The notes: generated from the letters alone by a model not told the origin. A DNA stretch of 64,000 nt from an uncultured Oscillospiraceae bacterium (GCA_900546265.1 URCA01000012.1:1-64000), one strand, 5' to 3'. Counted from the first letter of the stretch, positions 1 to 9,484 are shown. Numbers and translations: made by a program.

Positions 1-935
1 GGCAGTACCAGCAGTATTCCAAAGTACAGACCATGCTGAAGAATAACCTGATCTCCCTGCTGGACACCGCTTTTCCAGACGCAAACCGCCTGTTTACCAG
101 TCCACCCCGTGCCGATGGCAGCGAGAAGTGGGTGGACTTTGTCGCCGCCTTTTGGCATTGCGAGTGCGTCTGTGGCCTGTCTGAGAAGGCCTTTACCGCC
201 AAGTACCAGAAGTGGTGCAAGAAGCACGGCTACAATTTCAGCAAAGACAAGGCGCTGGATATTTACGCCTCATCCTGTGGCCACTTCGGTGTCATGCCGA
301 AAACGGATACAGCAAAACTTTTGGTAGAACAGGCCGTTTCCCAACTCCGGGCAACTTCCGCCGCGTTAGCTGCTCTCAAGCAGGAGATGCAGTCCCTGGC
401 GGCTTCTTTACCGGAGTATCCGGTGGTGATGGAGATGTTTGGTGTTGGCCCCACCCTCGGCCCCCAACTCATGGCTGAAATTGGCGATGTACGCCGTTTT
501 CATTCCAAGAAAGCGCTGGTTGCCTTTGCAGGCATTGACGCCCCACCCTACCAATCCGGCCAAATGGATGTCCGCAGCCGCAGCATTTCCAAGCGGGGGT
601 CTGCCTCGCTGCGCAGGACGCTCTTTCTGGTGATGGGTGTCATCCTGCAACATGCTCCAATGAATGAGCCGGTCTACCAGTTCATGAACAAGAAACGCTC
701 TGAAGGCAAGCCATACCGTGTCTACATGATAGCCTCCGCCAACAAGTTCCTGCGCATCTACTATGCTTCTGTGAAAGCCTACTTGGATTCCCTGGAACAC
801 GACTGATTTTCTTGCGCTATACCATCTGGCTGGCCGCCGTTTTAATTTTGAGATGCTCAGCGGCTTGATTTTGTGTTGCCTTTTTCGCTTCCCTAAAAAT
901 CTGAAATTTCTACTTGACTTTTATTAGCAGGTCTT
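1..935 (+). mobile_element. IS110-family insertion sequence, 3' part
   Basis: The window opens inside an IS110-type element. It contains most of the transposase gene and about 130 bp of downstream non-coding sequence before the convergent glycosidase gene ends at 953. The exact right end cannot be fixed: IS110 elements lack conventional terminal inverted repeats, and the left end is outside the window. The end given here is an estimate. Confidence 0.7.
3..806 (+). CDS. IS110-family transposase (5'-truncated by window edge)
   Basis: The reading frame is open from base 3 with no stop upstream, so the N-terminal DEDD/RuvC-like catalytic domain lies off the window. About 267 residues are visible. 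They carry the C-terminal Transposase_20 domain typical of IS110/IS1111 enzymes, with a helix-hairpin-helix-like stretch (EMFGVGPTLGPQLMAEIGD), then FAGIDAPPYQSG and the serine-containing SKRGSASLRRTLF block. In this family that block holds the serine used in RNA-guided recombination. Downstream non-coding DNA could include element ends or a guide (bridge) RNA. The family assignment is firm; completeness of the gene cannot be judged here. Confidence 0.9.
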   Translation, partial: QYQQYSKVQTMLKNNLISLLDTAFPDANRLFTSPPRADGSEKWVDFVAAFWHCECVCGLSEKAFTAKYQKWCKKHGYNFSKDKALDIYASSCGHFGVMPKTDTAKLLVEQAVSQLRATSAALAALKQEMQSLAASLPEYPVVMEMFGVGPTLGPQLMAEIGDVRRFHSKKALVAFAGIDAPPYQSGQMDVRSRSISKRGSASLRRTLFLVMGVILQHAPMNEPVYQFMNKKRSEGKPYRVYMIASANKFLRIYYASVKAYLDSLEHD

Positions 936-952
936 TCCTTGTGAATCGTTGG

Positions 953-2713
953 TCAAGCTTCCTGCAAAAAGTGTATGGCGGCCACCGCCCCGGGCGGCAG
1001 GGTGCAGACGTCGCCCACACGCCAGGAAACGAGCGTGTCCTCCGGGCCGTTTTCCCCAGCCGTCAGTATGACGCCGTGGCCCTCGGTCCCCTCGGAAAGC
1101 CTGTCGCCGGTCAGCCGGAACCTCTGCGGGTTCTGCCGGTCGGCGTTGACCAGGGTGATCAGCAGGCCCTCCGGCCCCCGGCTGGCCGCGGCGGCTAGGC
1201 CGTCACCGGCGCCCTCCGCCTCTAGTCTCTGCGCGCCGCGATGCCCCGCGAACAAGCGGAACACCCGGCCCGTATAATCCAGCCGCGCCTCTTTGGGCTC
1301 CGCGAGGATCAGCCCTTCGTTAATGGGGTGGAAATACAGCGCCTTTTCTATGCCCCAGTCGTCGGCATGGGCGCACAGATAGGTCAGCAGCAGGGCATCC
1401 ACCGTCATGGAGACGGGGGTGCCCCGCTCGCCCCAGTTGTAACCCCACTCGTCCAGGCTGAAGGGGAGAGACTGCTCCAGCAGGCTGTCGGCCAGCTGTT
1501 TTCCCTCCTTCAGCAGGGGAACGAAGGCGTCGGGGAGGACGCGGGCGCGCACCGTGTCCGACATGGTGTGACGGTTCGGCGCAAAGGGATCGGTCAGATA
1601 GAAATGCAGGGACAGGGCGTCCAGGACGGCGGCCGCGCCCCGCAGGTAACCCGCTGTCCATTCCGGAAGGGAGGGGCAGAAGCAGCCGATTATCCGGATG
1701 GACGGGTCAACGGCTTTCATGGCCGCTACCAGCGCGCGGGTTTCCTCTGCCGCCAGAGACGGATCCTCCCGGAGCCGCCGGCCGAAATAATACAGCTCGT
1801 TGCCCACGTACCAGTCCCTCACGGCATAGGGAGCGGGATGGCCCCGCTCCGCGCGCTGCCGGCCCCAGGCGGTTTGCGGGCCGCCATTGCAGTATTCAAC
1901 CAGATCGATACCGTCTTGATTGGAAATAATTATCATAGGTACGGTCAGAACCGGCGCGGCGCCCACATAGGCGCACAGCGCCATGAATTCGTCGATACCG
2001 AGATCCATGCAGTCCTGGCCAAAGGTGTCTCCGAGAAGGAAGTCGCCTTCGTACAACGTTGGCTGTACCGGGGGCCGCTGGTCGGGAGGGAGCAGGCTGT
2101 CCTTCCACCGGTAAACCTCCGCGAAGCAGCCGCCGGGAAACCGCAGTTCAGCCGGCGCCAGCTCCTTCAGGCGCTCCAGCACATCCCGGCGCATGCCGTG
2201 GAAATGATCCGCTTCCATGAGAGAAACGGCGTACAGGGTGACGGCGCCGGTTCCTTCTGCCCGCAGGCAGAAGGAAAAGCACTCCCGATCGCCGGGGGCT
2301 GATATGGTGGCTGTCAGCGTCTGCGGTTCGCCGCCGATGCCCGTCCAGGCTGCGGAGATGCCGCCGCCTTCGGCGGACAGCGTGATATCCCCTTGCGCCG
2401 CGGCCAGAACTCGAATCTGGTAAGCCCGGCCCCGGCACAGCGGGCGGACGGAAACGTCCTGGAGAACGCTGCCGCCGCCGGCCAGGCGGACGCGGCAACC
2501 GGTTTCCTCCCGGCTGTAGACGGCATCCCCGGCCAGCTTCCAGGCGCAGGGTTCCTCGGTGCCGGCGAAGAATTTCCGGTTGTTCAGCATCTGCGCGCTG
2601 AGCCCCGCCCAAAAGGTGCGGCGGGTGACCTCCAGGTTGCAGCCGAACAGCGCCGGCCGGATGGTTTGAGGCTGTTCCGGGCAAGCGATATGTATCGTTG
2701 GGTACACGGTCAC
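953..2713 (-). CDS. GH51-like alpha-L-arabinofuranosidase
   Basis: 586 residues with no signal peptide, so probably cytoplasmic. An N-terminal beta-sandwich-like part (about 1-165) is followed by a (beta/alpha)8 barrel with GH51 landmarks: LRFPGG (190-195), the acid/base in GNE (E306), LSLHFY (367-372) and the probable nucleophile in LDEWGYNW (E422). A C-terminal beta domain ends the protein. The family releases terminal arabinofuranose from oligosaccharides; the exact substrate is inferred. The start is GTG at 2713 behind a weak AGGGGG. It is the last gene of a leftward glycosidase operon, with a 54-nt gap to the GH13 gene. No terminator is seen after it, because the IS110 element abuts its 3' end. 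Confidence 0.82.
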   Translation of the reverse strand: MTVYPTIHIACPEQPQTIRPALFGCNLEVTRRTFWAGLSAQMLNNRKFFAGTEEPCAWKLAGDAVYSREETGCRVRLAGGGSVLQDVSVRPLCRGRAYQIRVLAAAQGDITLSAEGGGISAAWTGIGGEPQTLTATISAPGDRECFSFCLRAEGTGAVTLYAVSLMEADHFHGMRRDVLERLKELAPAELRFPGGCFAEVYRWKDSLLPPDQRPPVQPTLYEGDFLLGDTFGQDCMDLGIDEFMALCAYVGAAPVLTVPMIIISNQDGIDLVEYCNGGPQTAWGRQRAERGHPAPYAVRDWYVGNELYYFGRRLREDPSLAAEETRALVAAMKAVDPSIRIIGCFCPSLPEWTAGYLRGAAAVLDALSLHFYLTDPFAPNRHTMSDTVRARVLPDAFVPLLKEGKQLADSLLEQSLPFSLDEWGYNWGERGTPVSMTVDALLLTYLCAHADDWGIEKALYFHPINEGLILAEPKEARLDYTGRVFRLFAGHRGAQRLEAEGAGDGLAAAASRGPEGLLITLVNADRQNPQRFRLTGDRLSEGTEGHGVILTAGENGPEDTLVSWRVGDVCTLPPGAVAAIHFLQEA

Positions 2714-2767
2714 GCCCCCTAGGTGAGTGATGAGGAAATCCAGTGGTTGGATTCATTTTGCCGCTTA

Positions 2768-4159
2768 TTAGGAGAGCGGTTCCACCAGAATGACCGCCAG
2801 GCTTTGGGGCGGAATGACGGTGGTGAAGGAGCTCGCGCCGGTCTTCACCGGCTGCTCGTCCAGGAACAATTCCTTTAAAGCGTATCCGTCGGCGGGATTC
2901 ATCCCGAGAGCAGTGGGATCGAAAGCGGCCTGCGCCTCGAGAGGGGAATCGGCGTAGTTCGGCAGAACCAGGACGGCCCGGCCGTCGGCGTAGCGGGCGT
3001 AGGCCTGCAGGCCGCAGTTGGATTCCACCTTGGCGATGTTGCTGTCCCGATGGTTGTCGGGGAAGCAGTCGAAGATGGCGGGATATTGCCGCCGGATGCG
3101 GATGAGCTTCTTGAAATCCTCGTGAAAGGCGCGATTTTCTGGCTGTTCCAATAAATCCCAGCGGATGACGTTGTTGAACATGGCGCGGCCGGGCTCCAGG
3201 GGGTTTATCCAGTCGTCGCCGATGAACCACAGGGGAATGTAGGGGGCGAGGACAGCCCCGTAGCCGGCCGTCACCCGATTGCCCAGGATGCAGGGGCGGG
3301 GATTGTCGTGGCAGGACAGGCACAAACAGTAAAAGCGCGCCCGGCCGCCCATGTCCCTTTCCTGGGCGTAAATGGTGCCGTGGCCCCAGCCGTTGCGCAC
3401 GGCGTCCACGATGTTGAGCCGTTCGGTGAACATCGTGTGCATGTTCCAGCGTTCGGGATCCTCGTTGGTGATCTGCTCGTCGAAATCATAGGCTTCGTCC
3501 CGCTCGCTGGTGCATTCGGCAAAAATGGAAATCTTGCGGCCCATGGACAACAGGCGCTTGCGCAGCCCGGCGAACATGGCGTGGCCGGTGACGAAAGGCT
3601 CCAGATCCACCCGGTAGCCGTCGATTCCCGTCTCCATGACGATTTTCACCGCCCAATCGCAGAACCATTCCCGCAGGGATTCGCTGTACCAGTTCCACTT
3701 GTAGCCGTCCCAGACGTTGAGGAATCCCTTGTACCAGTCCGGATGCTCGGCGACCAGCGGGCTTTCCTTGACGGTGCCCCAGACGATGAGATCGATATAG
3801 ACGCGGATGTTGCGGCGATGGGCCTCGTCCACGAACCATTTGACCACCTGCCAGCTCTCCTCATAGCTGTCCTTGCCGGTCAGGCGGGGATTGACCGTGT
3901 GCAGCCCCATGTTGCTGTAGCCGTTTCCGGTTTGCCCCTTGTCCTGAATAGGGGTCAGCCAGACGGCGTTGACGCCCATTTTTTGATAGTGATCGAGCAC
4001 CCGGACGGCCGCCTGGAAGGTGCCCTCCTCCGTGGCGCTTTCCACACGCAGCTGGGCCAGAATCAACGATTTCACCCAATCGGGGTGCCAGCCCTCCATG
4101 TTCACCTGATCGTCGGGCAGATAGCGGGGGGTAAGTGCGCTGTTATCGATGATTTCCAT
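2768..4159 (-). CDS. GH13 alpha-amylase-family glycosidase
   Basis: 463 residues without a signal peptide. The GH13 conserved regions are recognisable but divergent: VYIDLIVW (region I), GYRVDLEPF with the likely nucleophile D185 (region II), FAECTSE with the likely acid/base E215 (region III) and CLSCHDNPRP with HD at 284-285 (region IV). A short C-terminal beta domain follows. Members hydrolyse or rearrange alpha-glucosidic bonds; the specificity here cannot be read. The start is well placed, with AGGAGG 7 nt upstream of ATG. It is the middle gene of the operon between the GH51-like and GH106-like genes. Confidence 0.82.
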   Translation of the reverse strand: MEIIDNSALTPRYLPDDQVNMEGWHPDWVKSLILAQLRVESATEEGTFQAAVRVLDHYQKMGVNAVWLTPIQDKGQTGNGYSNMGLHTVNPRLTGKDSYEESWQVVKWFVDEAHRRNIRVYIDLIVWGTVKESPLVAEHPDWYKGFLNVWDGYKWNWYSESLREWFCDWAVKIVMETGIDGYRVDLEPFVTGHAMFAGLRKRLLSMGRKISIFAECTSERDEAYDFDEQITNEDPERWNMHTMFTERLNIVDAVRNGWGHGTIYAQERDMGGRARFYCLCLSCHDNPRPCILGNRVTAGYGAVLAPYIPLWFIGDDWINPLEPGRAMFNNVIRWDLLEQPENRAFHEDFKKLIRIRRQYPAIFDCFPDNHRDSNIAKVESNCGLQAYARYADGRAVLVLPNYADSPLEAQAAFDPTALGMNPADGYALKELFLDEQPVKTGASSFTTVIPPQSLAVILVEPLS

Positions 4160-4238
4160 GTAAGATCCTCCTGTATGGTAAGTTCACCGTCCTGCGTACA
4201 GGCCGGATAATAGGGCCGTGTGCGTACTGCTCTGAACG

Positions 4239-7200
4239 TTATGGCGCTTCCTGCTCGAGAGCGAGGGGGGCGGCGCAGCGCCGGATCTCGATGCCGCCGA
4301 CGCCGAACGGAACGAACGCATAGGCGTCCGTCCAGGTGTTGTCTGTGCGGATCCAAGGGGACACGAAATCCTCGAAGCCCCGCTCTCCCCGGAAGGTACT
4401 GGGGCCGACGAAAATGTTTTCTCCGTTGATATGGTGATGGGGCCCCAGCAGGTTGCGGTTGGTTCCCACCAGTCGCAGGCGCACCGTGTTCTTTCCGGGC
4501 TGGAGGCAGCCGGTCAAATCCGCCTCGAAGGGCGCCTGAAACAGGGGGCCGGTCCGGCCGTTCACCTCCCATACGGCCAAGGCCGCATGGAGATCCTTCA
4601 GGGACAGAATCGTGCGCGTTCCGGGGATGGCCGTCACAGTGAAGGTGAGCGCCGCGTCGCCCCGGTAGAACCACAGGCCCTGCGGCGTCAAATCCTTCCA
4701 GACCTTGGGCGTCGGAGGGGTCACAGTGAAGCGCGCCTGTTGCAGGGAGTGGAAGCCGGGGGTGGAGGACAGGATTCCGGCGGCTTCGATATCAAAATCC
4801 CCGCGCAGGTAGACGTTATCCGGCTCCAAGGGATAGAAAAAGCGGTTGCGCTCGGTTTCGAATACCTCGCCCACATGGGCGGCGGTGCCCGCGTGCCGCA
4901 GCCGGTAGGTCAGGCGGATCTCGTTGCGCCCCGGCCGTAGCAGGCCCCGCGCGTCGAATTCTCCGATGCACCGATCCATCCACCAGCCGGTGCGCCGGGG
5001 GAGAAGATCCCCGCCGTTGAGGGTGGCCCCGATGTTGTCCCTGGTTTCGAAAGCCAGCGTGCTGCCCTCACCGGGAACGAAATCGCCGCTGCAATGAAAT
5101 TGATAGCAGAGCACCACGCTGTCGGCCTCCGGCTGCGACTCCGCCGCCTTGTACAGCCGATCGGCTATGTGCACCACGGGCAGTTCCTCCGACAGGGCGT
5201 CGCTTCCCACGGCGAACCGCGCCCTGTCCAGGGTCAGGCAGTTCTTATCCGTCAGGGAAACCGATGCCGTTTCCACGCCGTCGACGGACCAAACGGGAGG
5301 AAGCAACGGCGGTTCGGCGGCCTCGCCCGTTTCCAGCAGCAGATTCTCCCCACCGGCCAGGCGCAGCGGCACATAGGTCGCTTGGCTGCCGCCGCGGGTG
5401 CGGGGCAGCGTCTCCCAGCCGCCCTCCGGGGTCAGCCGGGAAACCGCCAGGTCGCCCTTCACCTCGAGAACCGCGTGGCAGGACTGGTCGTAGCTCATAT
5501 TCCAGACATGGATCCGCAGACGGTTTTCCACACGGCGGACATGCACCGCCAGGCCGGAGGCGACCGTCAGCGTCCGAGGGTTCAGAAGGGTGAGCGTTCG
5601 GGGAAAACCGGCGTACCGCAGATATTTGTCCAGCATGTCCCGGCGGTTCTGCACCAGCTTGGTGCCCGGCCAATCGGCCGTGTTTTCCTCGGCGCCGTCC
5701 GGGATGCTGTTGACATACGCCAGCCGGCCGCCCTGCTTGGCGAAGGCCTGCAGCAGTTTCATAGTGCTGGAGCGGTTGTAATCGCTGTCCGCCACAAACA
5801 CCCAGTCGTAGGCGCAGTTCCCCAGCCGGATGCGACCGTTCTCCACAGCGGCGAAGCGGCGCATTAGGTTTTCGTCGCCGATTTCAAAATCCACCTGGAG
5901 GTTCAGCAGGTTTTCCAGCAGCAGGCGGAACTGGCTGGAATGGCGCATATTTCGCTCTCGGTTGCCGGAGGCCTCGCGGTATTCGGACATCATGCCGAGG
6001 ATGGGAGGGATGACCAGGACGCGGCAGAGCCGTTCGCCTTCCCGCATCAGCGCGTTATGGCGATCCACCCATGTCATAAAGGCCGGAAACACGTCCCACC
6101 AAGGCTCCTGATAGGAAAAGAAGGCGGGGTAGTCCCGCTTGCGGCGGCCCTCCATGGTGAAGGCCGCCAGATGGAAGCAGGGCTTGGTCACGCCCAGTGC
6201 CGACTGCCAGCCCCAAATCCAGGCCAGGCGGGCCAGGGCTACGCCCCAGCCGGAGCAGCCGAAGGTTTCGCTGAGCACCTCGCCGCCGTTGAACTGCCGG
6301 GAGACGCTGGCTGCCTGCTTCATCAGCACGGGACTGGTCACCCGGTTGCCCAGGTAATCGATGCCGGGCAGCTGCATCAGGGCGTAATGGCCCATGATGC
6401 CCCCGCAGCTGGAGATCTGATCGCACAGGCCGTCCTCGCAGGCGAAGTGTCCCGTCATCACCAGGCCGTTGCGCTCGCACCACTGGGACACCGGCAGGGT
6501 GAAGGTCTGCCGGAACATATCGCCCACCAGCTGCCAGAACTCGTAGCGGAACCGCCGGTACTCCCCGCAGTCCGCGGCCAACAGCCACAGGTTATCCCAC
6601 AGCGAGTATCCATAGGCTTTTTCAAACGCGTCGGGCAGCCCGACGCTCCAGGGATAGCCGGCGCAGTTCAGCTGCGGTTCATCGGTGAACACGCCCTTGA
6701 TGGGGTCGCCGAAGGCGTCGCCCACCTCAGCCGCATAGCGCTCGTAGACGAATTCGAGAAATTTCTGCGCCGTATCCGGGTACAGAAGATCCACATAATG
6801 CCGATCGATGGTGTAGCCGAAAAAGAGATCGCCCTCCTTCGCGTCCGCCGGGGCGATACGGCGGTAGCCCGCCTGCGCGTCCCCGCGGTAAACCGCCAGC
6901 AGGCGATCGCCCCACCGGTTGCTGGCCGCGTGCTCCAGCCGCTTGAAGCAGTAGGCGTCCCCCAATTCGGGGATGCGGCCCGAGGCGAAACCGCTCGGCC
7001 AGCCATCTTCATCATATATGTAGATTTCCAGCCCGAGGCGTTTGGCCTGCGCAACCGCCGTGCGGAACGCGGCGAACCAGGCGTCCCCCATATAGGGGAT
7101 ACGCAGCCCGGCGCGTGCGTGAATGATCACGCCGCCGAAACGGCCCTGCGCAAACTCCTCCATCTGGAGCCGAATTTCCTCCTCGGCCATATCGCTGTTC

Positions 7201-7274
7201 CAGCTCCAAAAGCATACCGCCCGGCCGTTGATCCCATTCTTATGCAAGTCGTCATCCCTCTCCGCATGGAACAT
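4239..7274 (-). CDS. GH106-like large glycoside hydrolase (alpha-L-rhamnosidase-type)
   Basis: About 1011 residues. The N-terminal region (FWSWNSDM, GGVIIHARAG, YIYDEDGWPSG) and GVFTDEPQLN near residue 205 resemble GH106 and related proteins annotated as alpha-L-rhamnosidases. The C-terminal third contains beta-sandwich and galactose-binding-like segments such as YRGDAALTFTV. There is no signal peptide. It is the first gene of the leftward operon, about 30 nt downstream of its promoter start. The ATG at 7274 has no clear ribosome site, whereas GGAGAGG lies 9 nt upstream of an in-frame TTG at 7247, so the true start may be nine codons later. Rhamnosidase activity is inferred from family resemblance only. 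Confidence 0.72.
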   Translation of the reverse strand: MFHAERDDDLHKNGINGRAVCFWSWNSDMAEEEIRLQMEEFAQGRFGGVIIHARAGLRIPYMGDAWFAAFRTAVAQAKRLGLEIYIYDEDGWPSGFASGRIPELGDAYCFKRLEHAASNRWGDRLLAVYRGDAQAGYRRIAPADAKEGDLFFGYTIDRHYVDLLYPDTAQKFLEFVYERYAAEVGDAFGDPIKGVFTDEPQLNCAGYPWSVGLPDAFEKAYGYSLWDNLWLLAADCGEYRRFRYEFWQLVGDMFRQTFTLPVSQWCERNGLVMTGHFACEDGLCDQISSCGGIMGHYALMQLPGIDYLGNRVTSPVLMKQAASVSRQFNGGEVLSETFGCSGWGVALARLAWIWGWQSALGVTKPCFHLAAFTMEGRRKRDYPAFFSYQEPWWDVFPAFMTWVDRHNALMREGERLCRVLVIPPILGMMSEYREASGNRERNMRHSSQFRLLLENLLNLQVDFEIGDENLMRRFAAVENGRIRLGNCAYDWVFVADSDYNRSSTMKLLQAFAKQGGRLAYVNSIPDGAEENTADWPGTKLVQNRRDMLDKYLRYAGFPRTLTLLNPRTLTVASGLAVHVRRVENRLRIHVWNMSYDQSCHAVLEVKGDLAVSRLTPEGGWETLPRTRGGSQATYVPLRLAGGENLLLETGEAAEPPLLPPVWSVDGVETASVSLTDKNCLTLDRARFAVGSDALSEELPVVHIADRLYKAAESQPEADSVVLCYQFHCSGDFVPGEGSTLAFETRDNIGATLNGGDLLPRRTGWWMDRCIGEFDARGLLRPGRNEIRLTYRLRHAGTAAHVGEVFETERNRFFYPLEPDNVYLRGDFDIEAAGILSSTPGFHSLQQARFTVTPPTPKVWKDLTPQGLWFYRGDAALTFTVTAIPGTRTILSLKDLHAALAVWEVNGRTGPLFQAPFEADLTGCLQPGKNTVRLRLVGTNRNLLGPHHHINGENIFVGPSTFRGERGFEDFVSPWIRTDNTWTDAYAFVPFGVGGIEIRRCAAPLALEQEAP

Positions 7275-7288
7275 TGCGCCGCATTAAT

Positions 7289-7301
7289 TTAAACGATTTA
7301 A
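7289..7301. promoter_or_regulatory. LacI-type operator candidate O1
   Basis: TTAAACGATTTAA is a near-palindrome with a central CG. It covers about +1 to +13 of the leftward glycosidase promoter, a classic repressor position. It shares its core with candidates at 7523 and 9485. Confidence 0.6.
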
Positions 7302-7308
7302 TAGCCAT

Positions 7309-7337
7309 ATTATAGGCCGAAAAAGGTGGATTGTCAA
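7309..7337 (-). promoter_or_regulatory. Promoter of the glycosidase operon
   Basis: On the minus strand the sequence reads TTGACA (7337-7332), 17 nt, TATAAT (7314-7309), a perfect sigma-A promoter. Transcription would start near 7302, about 30 nt before the first glycosidase codon. Operator O1 covers the start site. Confidence 0.85.
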
Positions 7338-7522
7338 TGGTTTTTTCTAAATTCTTGCGATTGTAATAAGATTTATTGATAAAATCCTATAGAGATAATA
7401 TATAGACAAATCCTTATAAAATACACAAAAAATTGCCATTTAATGAATTTACCATAATTATTGCGCGTATATATTAAATAATTACATATAAAATTGTGCA
7501 AATAAACAAACATAGAATTTAT
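7338..7522. other. AT-rich divergent intergenic core
   Basis: The region between the two divergent promoters is strikingly AT-rich compared with flanking genes near 60% GC. I see no open reading frame or RNA gene in it. It probably serves as a flexible, regulator-accessible control region. Confidence 0.5.
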
Positions 7523-7534
7523 TAAACCGATTTA
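7523..7534. promoter_or_regulatory. LacI-type operator candidate O2
   Basis: TAAACCGATTTA is palindromic except for one base pair. It directly abuts the -35 box of the rightward promoter of the binding-protein gene and shares the O1 and O3 core. Confidence 0.6.
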
Positions 7535-7563
7535 TTGACAAAGCGAGATTGCCGCTATATAAT
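7535..7563 (+). promoter_or_regulatory. Promoter of the sugar-binding lipoprotein gene
   Basis: TTGACA (7535-7540), 17 nt, TATAAT (7558-7563): a perfect sigma-A promoter. It leaves a leader of about 150 nt before the ATG at 7722. Confidence 0.85.
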
Positions 7564-7721
7564 AACTTTGAACACAAAAGTGTCCAAGTGACAGACTGTG
7601 TTGGTCATAATGCCCTTGCAAAAGGACGGCGTCGATGGAGCTTTCCGACAAGACCGAAGCTGCCGGCTTCTATCGGTCGTTAAACCGTTTCGCAAGGCGA
7701 CTCAGAAAGGGTGGTACATAC

Positions 7722-9365
7722 ATGAAAGGCAATCTTTCACGGGCATCCCGGCTGTTTGCCGTACTGCTGGCGGCTTCTGTCACCATGGCCATGTCTTCCG
7801 CCTGCGGCAGCAACAAGGATCCGAGCAGCTCCGCCGCGCCGTCCGGCCCGGAGGGCAGCGCCGTGTCCGACGCGTCCTATTCCGACGGCTCCGACGTTCC
7901 CTCCGATGTCGCCTCCCAGCCGGATGGTTCGGAGGTCAGCGAGGGATCGGGCGGTTCGGATACGTCCGGCGGCTCTTCCAAGGATCCGCAGAAGCCGGAC
8001 ACCAGCAGCAAGGGCGGGCAGCAGGGGCAGACCTCCAGCACAACCTCGGGGGGAGGCTCCTCCACGGCCGGCAAGCTGGCCAAGGACACCGTCGTCAACA
8101 TGGGCGGCTACACCTTCTCGATCATGTCCTCCTTCCTGCCGCAAAAGCTAGCCAGCAACTCCACGCTGTTTGAGGAGCAGCTCTTTGAGCGTATTAAGGA
8201 AGTGCAGACCCAGTACAACTGCAAAATCAAAATTCTGAACAGCCCATATCCCGATCTCAATACCATCAAGACCTATGTGCTGGCCAATTCCAAGTTTGCC
8301 GATATCGTCGAGCTGTCTCCCGGTCAGATGGTCGGCGCCGCACAGCTGGGCTATATCACGCCCTGGAGCAAATGCTCCTTGATCGATCCGAAAGACGCCC
8401 GTTGGGTGGAATACGGCACCAAGCTGGGCAGCTACGACGGCAAGCAGTACGGCCTGCAGTTCTACCGGCCGCCGGAGGTCCGGTACTGCATCGTGATGAA
8501 CAAAACCCTCCTGAAAGCCAACAACATCAATCCCGACACCATTTACGACGCGGTGAAGAACAAGACCTGGACCTTTGAGAAGCTGAAAACCCTGGCCGCG
8601 GCCTGCACCGACAGCGGCAAAAAGACCTACGGCATTGTCGGCTATCCGGATTACATGGCCAACGGCTTTATGACCGCCAACGGCGCCAACCTGGTCACCC
8701 GCAGCTCCGGCAAGGCCTCGTTCACCGGCTCGTCCAACGCGGCAATCAACGCCATGACGTATCTGTATAACCTGGTGAACACCGACAAGGTGGTCTTCAC
8801 CAATGGGGCGCAGCTGGGCACGGCGCAGACCTGGGACGCCGTCTACCGCGGGTACGATCCGGTCAAAGAGTTCCTGAAGGGGAAGACCGCGTTCCTGCTG
8901 CATGAGTCCTGGGTGCTGAACCAGCAGATCAAGGCCGGCGCGCAGGACACCAACATGGAATACGGCATGGTGCCCTATCCCATCGGCCCGGACGCCAAGG
9001 ATTATACCAGCGATTCCCGCAACAATCGCCTCTTTACGCTGATCCGCACCAACAAGGATTACGAAAAGAGCGCCGTGATTTTCAATGCGCTGGCCCGGCC
9101 GTTGGGCGATGAAAAGGGCCTGGATTACTGGGACGACATACAGGCCGACTATTTCCAGACCAACGACAAAAAGAGCCTGGACATGTACAAATTATGCCTG
9201 GAAAAGGCCACCTACGATCCCGGCACGGCGGTAAACGAATTGGGGAACGCCTTCAACGTGGCGCTGGCGGAGAGTATCTATGCGCATACCACGTCCGTCA
9301 AGGGGGCGCTGACCGCTATGAACGGCACCTATGACGCGGCCATTAATGCCATCTTCAATAAATGA
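7722..9365 (+). CDS. ABC sugar transporter substrate-binding lipoprotein
   Basis: 547 residues. The signal peptide ends in a lipobox with C28 (SSAC), giving a membrane-anchored extracellular protein. A Ser/Gly/Asp-rich linker (about 30-110) precedes a family-1 type solute-binding fold. Its role would be to capture oligosaccharides and hand them to an ABC importer, but no permease or ATPase gene is adjacent. The start was chosen because AGAAAGG lies 11 nt upstream and the signal peptide begins there. The gene has its own promoter and operator O2 and ends in a strong terminator. Divergent glycosidases and the following LacI regulator suggest co-regulated uptake and breakdown of one plant or host glycan. 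Confidence 0.85.
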   Translation: MKGNLSRASRLFAVLLAASVTMAMSSACGSNKDPSSSAAPSGPEGSAVSDASYSDGSDVPSDVASQPDGSEVSEGSGGSDTSGGSSKDPQKPDTSSKGGQQGQTSSTTSGGGSSTAGKLAKDTVVNMGGYTFSIMSSFLPQKLASNSTLFEEQLFERIKEVQTQYNCKIKILNSPYPDLNTIKTYVLANSKFADIVELSPGQMVGAAQLGYITPWSKCSLIDPKDARWVEYGTKLGSYDGKQYGLQFYRPPEVRYCIVMNKTLLKANNINPDTIYDAVKNKTWTFEKLKTLAAACTDSGKKTYGIVGYPDYMANGFMTANGANLVTRSSGKASFTGSSNAAINAMTYLYNLVNTDKVVFTNGAQLGTAQTWDAVYRGYDPVKEFLKGKTAFLLHESWVLNQQIKAGAQDTNMEYGMVPYPIGPDAKDYTSDSRNNRLFTLIRTNKDYEKSAVIFNALARPLGDEKGLDYWDDIQADYFQTNDKKSLDMYKLCLEKATYDPGTAVNELGNAFNVALAESIYAHTTSVKGALTAMNGTYDAAINAIFNK

Positions 9366-9374
9366 TGAGGGAAC

Positions 9375-9418
9375 AGGCCCCCGGCCGCGGCGGAAAACTG
9401 CGGCCGGGGGCCTTTTTT
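9375..9418 (+). terminator. Rho-independent terminator of the binding-protein gene
   Basis: A 14-bp perfect GC-rich stem (9375-9388 with 9400-9413) is followed by a T run. Confidence 0.92.
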
Positions 9419-9448
9419 CGCCGTGTCTTCGCCGTTTCTACATAAGAC

Positions 9449-9477
9449 TTGCACAATCGCCCTGTATTTGGTAAAAT
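9449..9477 (+). promoter_or_regulatory. Promoter of the LacI-type regulator
   Basis: TTGCAC (9449-9454), 17 nt, TAAAAT (9472-9477). The start point would fall next to operator candidate O3. Confidence 0.75.
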
Positions 9478-9484
9478 CATCTTG

